Below, one piece after another: positions 51,264-57,087 of a stretch of DNA of 57,087 nucleotides. The stretch is from CAYQQK01 sp964420065 (lineage in GTDB: Bacteria > Bacillota > Dethiobacteria > DTU022): positions 1 through 57,087 of the forward strand of contig CAYQQK010000014.1 of NCBI GenBank assembly GCA_964420065.1. The letters run 5' to 3'. The stretch's first letter is position 1, and the number at the start of each line of letters is the position of its first letter. The notes beneath the pieces were generated by a model. The model had not been told where the DNA came from, did no database searches, and worked only from the letters and a program-made list of their open reading frames with translations. Both the position numbers and the translations under genes were made by a program.

Positions 51264-51600
51264 CTAGAAGTCTGCACCCTCAGCCAGATAGTGCAGGGTA
51301 CGGGGTGAGGCGACTCCATGGATTGCCCCCTTGGGGCAAATACCGGCACAGCGTAAGCAGTATTGGCCCAAAAACAATGGGGAATGTGGTGAAAACGGCC
51401 ACCGGAAACCCCAGGCCGATGATGTCGTCCCCATCGAGCTCTATCTTCTCGGTACATTCCATGCTAAACAGGTGGGCGGTAAAGCCTCTGTTACCAAATG
51501 TCTCTACAATTTTTTTGGCAACCAACTGCGTATTGCCGGTGCCCGAAAAGTAGTAAACCTTGATCTTTTTTTGTGTACCCAGGGGTTCACACCCGCTCAT
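51264..51600 (-). pseudogene. Remnant of EFR1-type flavodoxin/ferredoxin gene
   Basis: The N-terminal part is a flavodoxin-like fold with the FMN phosphate loop YYFSGTGNTQ and GDDIIGLGFPVAVFTTFP. After about 75 codons the frame changes, and in another frame the end of a ferredoxin domain appears (YCLRCAGICPKGAI) before a stop at 51264. The middle of the usual protein is missing. So an internal deletion with frameshift has destroyed the gene. Confidence 0.7.
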
Positions 51601-51604
51601 GTTT

Positions 51605-51811
51605 TTAGCCCCCTTTTTCACCGCACCCTTCTTGAAGGCGATTGCCCACCGGGTAGTAGTTACCCACCGGCGTGGGGATATAGAAGCCTTCCTGCCCGTT
51701 GACGAGTTCCTCGAAAAGATCACGCATAAAATGCTCCTGTTTATCACCAACCAATTTCAGCAGTGGTAACATCAGGCTTGGGTAGTCAGGTATCGCCACC
51801 CCGCTCACCAA
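51605..51811 (-). pseudogene. Fragment of Mrr-type restriction gene (N-terminal domain)
   Basis: The translation contains VAIPDYPSLMLPLLKLVGDK followed by EHFMRDLFEEL, matching the start of Mrr_N winged-helix domains. It stops after 68 codons, and no nuclease domain follows. It lies 42 bases after hsdR on the same strand, probably a broken accessory restriction gene. Confidence 0.55.
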
Positions 51812-51852
51812 CCCATCGTTTTAATTGCACCCGCCTTTCGCCGGCGGGCGAC

Positions 51853-54800
51853 TCAACCCAGACCCAGGTATTTTTCAAAGTAAACCATCAGTTTTTCGAT
51901 GACGCTCTGCTTCTTGGCGGCGCGGCCGCCGCCGGAGAAACGGGAGAGGGGCGGCAGGATGCCGTCAATGTCCATGCCGGTGGTCTTCAGGACCCCGTGA
52001 CGCAGGGATGTGTCCATGAACTTGCGCGTCTTTTCCGCCTTAAGATTCTCGGCCTCGACAATGGCCTGCAAATCTTTCTTTTTCTGTTCGGCAACAAAGG
52101 CAAGCCAGTCATCTTCCACCCGGGTGGCCAGATTGACCTGCTCGATAAACCTCTCGATAAGCTCCTTCTTGCTGCGCAGTTCGATGCTGGAGCTAACGGC
52201 GCGGTCAATGGCGGTCAGGATGCTCTTGTCGGTGCAGTTGGAATCGTGATATTTCGCCACCAGCATGAGGATGTAGTCGATGTTCACCTCGATCTGCCTG
52301 ATCAGTTCAATTTCAAAGATGATATCGTCGTTTATATTTTCCTTGTCGGCATCCTTGCTCCTGGTGAATTCCTGATACAGGTCGATGTAGATGCTCTGGT
52401 AATCCTGGTAATCCCGCTCGGAGAGAATTTCATTGCCCGCAAAGTCGTCAAAGGCGGTAAGGATGTTTCTAAGTTTGAGGATGGCGCCGAAAAGGCGGAT
52501 GAAGTCTTTCTGCGCCCCTTCACCGGCAATTGCCTCGCCCGGGGGATACTGTGCTTGAAGGGAGGCGATAAGTTCTACGTAGCCCGGCCTGTGTTCCCCC
52601 TTCTCCTCGTAACCGTTGTAGTAATCGTCATAGGTTTTCATGAGGACGATTCCGCCGGCGTCCTTGTCTCCGAAGAGGGCGATGGATTCATCGGTGGCCT
52701 GCTTGAGGTCGCGGAAACAGACGATGTTGCCGAATATCTTCACCGAGTTCAGGATCCGGTTGGTCCGGGAGAAGGCCTGCAGGAGGCCGTGCTGCTTCAG
52801 GTTCTTGTCCACCCAGAGCGTGTTCAGCGTGGTGGCGTCAAACCCTGTAAGGAACATGTTCACCACGATGAGCAGGTCCACTTCGCGGTTCTTGACCCGC
52901 ATGGAGAGATCCTTGTAGTAATTCTGAAACTTATCGGCCGAGGTATCGAAGTTGACGCTGAAGGCCGCGTTGTAATCGGCAATGGCGCCGTCGAGGAAGT
53001 CGCGGGAGGTCTGATCCAGCCGTCCGATTTCGAAGCCCTCTTCGGCGAGCAGATCTTCGGGATCATCCTCGTTGACGCTGAAGCTGTAGATCAGCGCCAC
53101 CGTAAATTCCCTCTTTTTCTCCGCCAGCTGGCGCTTGAATTCGGCGTAATACTTCATGGCCAGGGGGATGGAGGCCACGGCAAAGATGGAGTTGAAACCC
53201 GCCACCCGCTGCCCCTGGAGGGTGTAAAAGCTGTTGCGCTTCGTTTTCTGATCAAAGTGATCCAGAATGTAGGCGGTGACCTCGCGGATGCGCTCCGGCG
53301 CCGCCAGGGCCCTTTCCCTGTCGATGGCCGGCACCTCCTTGTCCTCGACCCCCTCCTTCATCCTCACCGTGTTGATGTAGTCGATGCGGAAGGGCAGCAC
53401 ATTGCCGTCGTTGATGGCATCCACGATGGTGTAGGTGTGCAGCTTGTCGCCGAAGGCCTGGGGCGTGGTTCTGAAAAGGGGGTTGCCGCCGCCCGGCGCA
53501 TTGGCGGCGAAGATGGGCGTCCCGGTGAAACCGAAGAGATGATAGCGTTTGAAGGCCTTTTTAATCCTCCTGTGCATATCGCCAAACTGGGAGCGGTGAC
53601 ACTCATCAAAAATGATCACCAGGTGCTTCTTGAAAACTTCATGCTTTTTGTTCCCGGCAACAAAGCGGTCCAGCTTCTGGATGGTGGTGATGATGATGCG
53701 CGATGCCGCGTCTTCAAGCTGGCGCTTCAGGATCCTGGTCGAGGTATTGCTATCGGCGGCCCCCTTTTCGAAGCGGTCATACTCCTTCATGGTCTGGTAA
53801 TCGAGATCCTTGCGGTCCACCACAAAAAGCACCTTGTCGATGTAGGGCAGGGCCGTGGCCAGCTGCGCCGCCTTGAAGGAGGTGAGCGTCTTGCCGCTGC
53901 CGGTGGTATGCCAGATGTAGCCCCCCGCCCCGATAGAGCCGGTTTTCCTGTAGTTGTGCGCTATTTCGATGCGGGATAGAATGCGCTCCGTCGCTGCGAT
54001 CTGGTAGGGACGCATCACCAGGAGCAGCTCCTCGGCGGTAAAGACGCAGTAGCGGGTGAGCACGTTGAGCAGGGTGTGCTTGGCCAGAAAGGTCTTGGTG
54101 AAATCCACCAGGTCGGCGATAGCCTTGTTGTTGCCGTCGGCCCAGTAGGAGGTAAATTTAAAGCTGTTGCTGGTCTTTTTGCTCTTCCGGCGCTCCCCCT
54201 CGGCGGCTTCCCGGATATGGCCGGTGCGGGTGGTGTTGGAATAATACTTGGTATGGGTGCCGTTGGAGATGACAAAGATCTGCACATATTCGTAGAGGCC
54301 GCAGGCCGCCCAGAAGCTGTCCCGCTGGTAGCGCTTGATCTGGTTGAACGCCTCGCGGATGGCCACGCCCCGGCGCTTCAGCTCCACATGGACCAGCGGC
54401 AGTCCGTTCACCAGGATGGTCACATCGTAGCGGGCCCTGCGCGCCCCCCCGGCCTCTTCGTACTGGTTGATCACCTGCAGTCGGTTGTTGTGGATGTTGG
54501 CCTTATCAATAAGACAGATGTTCTTGGTGGAACCGTCGTCTCGTTTCAGGATCTGCACATGGTCGGCCTGGATGCGGCGGCTTTTCTCCACGATGCCCTC
54601 GTTCGCGCCGGCGATGCATTGGGCGAAGAAACGCCCCCATTCGGCATCGGTGAAGCTATAGCCGTTGAGCAGTTCGAGCTGCTTTCGCAGGTTGGCGATG
54701 AGGGCGGCCTCGTCCTTGATCGCCAGGTAGCTGTAGCCCTGGGCCTGGAGCTGGACCATGAATTCCCGCTCCAGGTCCGCCTCGCTCTGGTATTCGCCCG

Positions 54801-54876
54801 CCCGCCTGTACTCGGAGACATACTCGGCCACAACGGTGTTTTCATCGGTGGAAATGACGATGTTGTAATGGCTCAC
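51853..54876 (-). CDS. hsdR: Type I restriction enzyme, R subunit
   Basis: Endonuclease/translocase subunit of 1007 residues. The nuclease motif lies at about residues 150-170 (RYDVTILVNGLPLVHVELKRRG). The helicase has Walker A WHTTGSGKTLTSF (about 320), DECH in IIFDECHRSQFGD (about 424) and GFTGTPIF. The C-terminal third is helical. The start overlaps the hsdS stop by 4 bases, so the operon order is hsdM-hsdS-hsdR. No break is visible in the frame. Confidence 0.95.
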   Translation of the reverse strand: MSHYNIVISTDENTVVAEYVSEYRRAGEYQSEADLEREFMVQLQAQGYSYLAIKDEAALIANLRKQLELLNGYSFTDAEWGRFFAQCIAGANEGIVEKSRRIQADHVQILKRDDGSTKNICLIDKANIHNNRLQVINQYEEAGGARRARYDVTILVNGLPLVHVELKRRGVAIREAFNQIKRYQRDSFWAACGLYEYVQIFVISNGTHTKYYSNTTRTGHIREAAEGERRKSKKTSNSFKFTSYWADGNNKAIADLVDFTKTFLAKHTLLNVLTRYCVFTAEELLLVMRPYQIAATERILSRIEIAHNYRKTGSIGAGGYIWHTTGSGKTLTSFKAAQLATALPYIDKVLFVVDRKDLDYQTMKEYDRFEKGAADSNTSTRILKRQLEDAASRIIITTIQKLDRFVAGNKKHEVFKKHLVIIFDECHRSQFGDMHRRIKKAFKRYHLFGFTGTPIFAANAPGGGNPLFRTTPQAFGDKLHTYTIVDAINDGNVLPFRIDYINTVRMKEGVEDKEVPAIDRERALAAPERIREVTAYILDHFDQKTKRNSFYTLQGQRVAGFNSIFAVASIPLAMKYYAEFKRQLAEKKREFTVALIYSFSVNEDDPEDLLAEEGFEIGRLDQTSRDFLDGAIADYNAAFSVNFDTSADKFQNYYKDLSMRVKNREVDLLIVVNMFLTGFDATTLNTLWVDKNLKQHGLLQAFSRTNRILNSVKIFGNIVCFRDLKQATDESIALFGDKDAGGIVLMKTYDDYYNGYEEKGEHRPGYVELIASLQAQYPPGEAIAGEGAQKDFIRLFGAILKLRNILTAFDDFAGNEILSERDYQDYQSIYIDLYQEFTRSKDADKENINDDIIFEIELIRQIEVNIDYILMLVAKYHDSNCTDKSILTAIDRAVSSSIELRSKKELIERFIEQVNLATRVEDDWLAFVAEQKKKDLQAIVEAENLKAEKTRKFMDTSLRHGVLKTTGMDIDGILPPLSRFSGGGRAAKKQSVIEKLMVYFEKYLGLG

Positions 54877-56060
54877 CTCCCCACCTCCTTGAAGGTCAGA
54901 AGCTTGTCGCGGTAATATTCGTACTGCTTGCGCCTGGCCTCGATTTCGGCGGGCAGGCCGCTGGTAAGGTCGTTCACAAGGGCATCGAAACGGTCGAGGA
55001 TGGAGACGATGCGTTGCTGTTCGGCAAGCTTAGGCACTGGGATTTTTATGAGTGCCATCGCATAGCTCATAAGTTTTGGGTTCCCCATCCCCTTGCTAAC
55101 GTGCTTTACTGCCGTAACACTCAGCGCGTAGTACAAATAACGTACTAGCACATCGCCAGTCTTCGGTTCTAGAAGTCCACAGACGTTTGTTATATTGAAC
55201 CTACCGTTTCGATGGAATATTGAGCCTGCATTGGCGCCGTCTGTTGTCCATGTGAGATATTCCCCATCATAGATATAGGTTGCAATACTGCCTAGAACAC
55301 CGTCATTTTCTGTCTGTGAAGAATACACTGGGTATGGACCAATATTTCTCCTGATATATTCCTTGGATATTACCTGCCCCCTGCTTACATTGCAGATGTC
55401 ACCAATGGCCATCCATTCAATTTCAGTAATTGGTTTTTTGCCGAAATCTAGAAGCTGATTGCGGTAATACTCGTACTGTCTCTTCCTCGCTGTAAATTCT
55501 GCTGTAAGTTCTGCTGTAAGCTCTGTAAAATTGTCCAGGATGCGGACAATTTCACGCTGCACCGGGGAGGGGGGAATGGGTATGCGAATTTTCCTGATTG
55601 CAGGGATACTTGAATGCACAACTTTACTCTTTATCCTACCTTTACTTTTCTGCTTTTGGGCACTTGTAGTGGATAAAGCGTATGCAAGATACTTAGGATC
55701 CTGGCGGTGCTTTAGGACTACAATGTCGCCACCAGCCAGACATTTTCTATTTCCCATGTATGCAGAAGACTTTGCTATATCTTCAACGCTTTCCCCGGTT
55801 ATAGCAAAAAGGATGTCGCCATGCTCAAAATATTTTCTATTTGTGATTGCCGTTTCATTCGTATGCGAAACACACTTGTCAAACCATATGCCGTAAGTTG
55901 TGTATATTTCGCCGTAGCGCACGCAGGGAACCCCAGTGGGGGTGATCTGTTTTCTTGTTATGCCATTACCACGGAAAATATCTATTGATATTTCACCTAC
56001 AGTTTTGTACTCCACCCCCCCGGGGCAGAGCTCCGCGATGAGTTCATCCAGCCGGCTCAT
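54873..56060 (-). CDS. hsdS: Type I restriction specificity subunit
   Basis: DNA-recognition subunit of 395 residues with two target-recognition domains (about 1-150 and 205-345) and two conserved helical spacers. The end of each spacer repeats nearly the same text: RKRQYEYYRNQLLDF and RRKQYEYYRDKLLTF. The central spacer contains TELTAELTAEFTA, a TAEL repeat as in EcoR124. The region of the recognition domains is more A+T rich than hsdR and hsdM, as usual for exchanged domains. Confidence 0.93.
   Translation of the reverse strand: MSRLDELIAELCPGGVEYKTVGEISIDIFRGNGITRKQITPTGVPCVRYGEIYTTYGIWFDKCVSHTNETAITNRKYFEHGDILFAITGESVEDIAKSSAYMGNRKCLAGGDIVVLKHRQDPKYLAYALSTTSAQKQKSKGRIKSKVVHSSIPAIRKIRIPIPPSPVQREIVRILDNFTELTAELTAEFTARKRQYEYYRNQLLDFGKKPITEIEWMAIGDICNVSRGQVISKEYIRRNIGPYPVYSSQTENDGVLGSIATYIYDGEYLTWTTDGANAGSIFHRNGRFNITNVCGLLEPKTGDVLVRYLYYALSVTAVKHVSKGMGNPKLMSYAMALIKIPVPKLAEQQRIVSILDRFDALVNDLTSGLPAEIEARRKQYEYYRDKLLTFKEVGR
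55489..55524 (-). repeat. 12-base tandem repeat in hsdS central spacer
   Basis: Three imperfect 12-base units (GCTGTAAATTCT, GCTGTAAGTTCT, GCTGTAAGCTCT on the plus strand) encode Thr-Ala-Glu-Phe/Leu steps. Gain or loss of one unit keeps the frame and changes the distance between the two recognised half-sites. Confidence 0.85.
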
Positions 56061-57087
56061 GGCTCCACCTCGATCTCGGCGATGATCCTGGCGATCTCTT
56101 CCCGCAGCACCTGTTCCCGGGCCACGATCTCTTCAATTTCCTTGTTCAGGACGACGATATCCACCTTCTCCCGGGTATCCTCCGGTTCCACGTAGGTGGA
56201 TACAGAAAGGTTGTAATCCTGCCCGGCGATCTCGGTGTTGGGTACGAGCCTGACAAAATGATCTCTATCCCTTCTCTCGATGTAGGCGGTCAGGATGGCC
56301 TGGAGGTTGTCCTGCGTGAGCTTGTTGCTGTTGGTCACCTTGACGAACTCTTTTGAGGCGTCGATGAAGAGGGTGCTGTTGTCGGCCTTGGATTTCTTCA
56401 GCACCATGATGCAGGTGGCGATACTGGTGCCGTAAAAAAGATTGTCCGGAAGCTGGATGACGCAGTCGATGAAGTTGTTGTCGATCAGATATTGGCGGAT
56501 CTTCCTTTCCGCCCCGCCGCGGTACATGACGCCGGGAAAACAGACGATGGCGGCGATGCCATTGGCGGCCAGCCAGGAGAGGGCATGCATGATGAAGGCC
56601 AGATCGGCCTTGGACTTGGGCGCCAGCACACCGGCTGGCGCATAGCGGGGATCATTGATCAAGAGGGGGTTGGCATCCCCCTCCCACCGGATGGAGTACG
56701 GCGGATTGGAGACGATGGCCTCGAAGGGCTCGTCGTCCCAGTGCAAGGGATCGGTAAGGGTGTCGCCGTGGCCGACGTCAAACTTTTCATAGCCGATGTC
56801 GTGAAGAAACATGTTGATCCGGCAGAGGTTGTAGGTGGTGATATTGATCTCCTGGCCGAAAAAGCCCAGCCGGACCTTCTCCTTCCCCAGGATCTTGGCG
56901 AACTTGAGCAGCAGCGATCCCGAGCCGCAGGCAGGATCGTAGACCTTGTTCACCTCTGTCCTCCCCACCAGGGTGATGCGGGTGAGCAGCTCGCTCACCT
57001 CCTGGGGGGTGAAATACTCACCGCCGCTCTTGCCGGCGTTGGAGGCGTACATGCCCATCAAAAATTCGTAGGCGTCGCCGAAGGCGT
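56057..57087 (-). CDS. hsdM: Type I restriction-modification DNA methylase (partial)
   Basis: N6-adenine methylase subunit; the N-terminus is outside the window, so only the last 343 codons are seen. SAM motif I is DPACGSGSLLLKFA, the catalytic motif NPPYS. YFTPQEVSELLT before motif I is typical. Its stop overlaps the hsdS start. The frame stays open to the window edge. Confidence 0.95.
   Translation of the reverse strand, partial: AFGDAYEFLMGMYASNAGKSGGEYFTPQEVSELLTRITLVGRTEVNKVYDPACGSGSLLLKFAKILGKEKVRLGFFGQEINITTYNLCRINMFLHDIGYEKFDVGHGDTLTDPLHWDDEPFEAIVSNPPYSIRWEGDANPLLINDPRYAPAGVLAPKSKADLAFIMHALSWLAANGIAAIVCFPGVMYRGGAERKIRQYLIDNNFIDCVIQLPDNLFYGTSIATCIMVLKKSKADNSTLFIDASKEFVKVTNSNKLTQDNLQAILTAYIERRDRDHFVRLVPNTEIAGQDYNLSVSTYVEPEDTREKVDIVVLNKEIEEIVAREQVLREEIARIIAEIEVEP

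Noticed and set aside
51763..53979. Open frame of 738 codons on the plus strand
   Set aside because: It is antisense to hsdR, has no domain pattern, and arises from the codon bias of the intact minus-strand gene.
1..57087. CRISPR array
   Set aside because: No series of regularly spaced direct repeats was seen; the only tandem repeat is the short coding one in hsdS.

Overview
The window looks like a chromosome segment of an anaerobic, endospore-forming-type Bacillota (Clostridia in the broad sense, Peptococcaceae/Moorella-like). The reasons are an anti-sigma protein with a GerMN spore-germination domain, a PdaB-like polysaccharide deacetylase, strong AGGAGG-type ribosome sites, sigma-A promoters, oxygen-sensitive Fe-S enzymes and DUF534-type and Liv-type ABC importers. 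No genus can be fixed from sequence reading alone. No CRISPR array, complete insertion sequence or rRNA was seen.

Layout. 0.08-6 kb: an ECF sigma/anti-sigma pair, an inhibitory-type serpin lipoprotein and a two-component system. 6-15 kb: a ferredoxin-type protein, a 4-oxalocrotonate tautomerase, an Old Yellow Enzyme-type enoate reductase, tRNA-Val, a three-subunit proton-translocating transhydrogenase operon (pntAA-pntAB-pntB), a macrodomain protein, a DNA methyltransferase beside a decayed stretch, and tRNA-Arg. 15-25.5 kb: an aconitase-superfamily hydratase behind a consensus promoter, a branched-chain amino acid ABC importer (livK-H-M-G-F) and a second ABC importer (DUF534/TrpXYZ type) behind a possible attenuator. 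25.5-30.4 kb: a SAM methyltransferase cotranscribed with a FecBCD-type metal-complex importer; its promoter carries GTGTTAC half-sites like those of Geobacter-type NikR. Cysteine synthase follows. 30.6-37 kb: a metallo-hydrolase, an ABC-2 exporter and an IscU-like scaffold on divergent promoters, then a coupled HyuA-like/HDAC-like pair.

37-43 kb is the most unusual region. It is a minus-strand peptide-modification (RiPP) cluster: a PqqD-like recognition protein, a lasso-type B2 leader peptidase, an HPr-kinase-like protein, a DUF362 protein, a B12-binding radical SAM enzyme and an NTP_transf_5 nucleotidyltransferase. A 30-codon gene at 38320-38412 encodes a peptide with the lasso-type leader signature (Tyr-x2-Pro-x-Leu-x3-Gly) but a tail too short for a lasso knot. 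No asparagine-synthetase-type cyclase is present, so the expected product is a phosphorylated or otherwise decorated short peptide, not a lasso.

43-51 kb: a cyclic-diphosphoglycerate-synthetase-like GTPase, argF, hisC, the deacetylase, and a possible signalling module of a membrane-integrated LuxR protein, a PKD-domain surface protein and a solo LuxR protein. The last two genes carry near-identical palindromes at the same distance from their -10 elements. 51-57 kb: remnants of an EFR1-type flavodoxin/ferredoxin gene and of an Mrr-type gene, then a type I restriction-modification operon (hsdM, cut by the window edge; hsdS; hsdR). hsdS carries TAEL spacer repeats like those of EcoR124.
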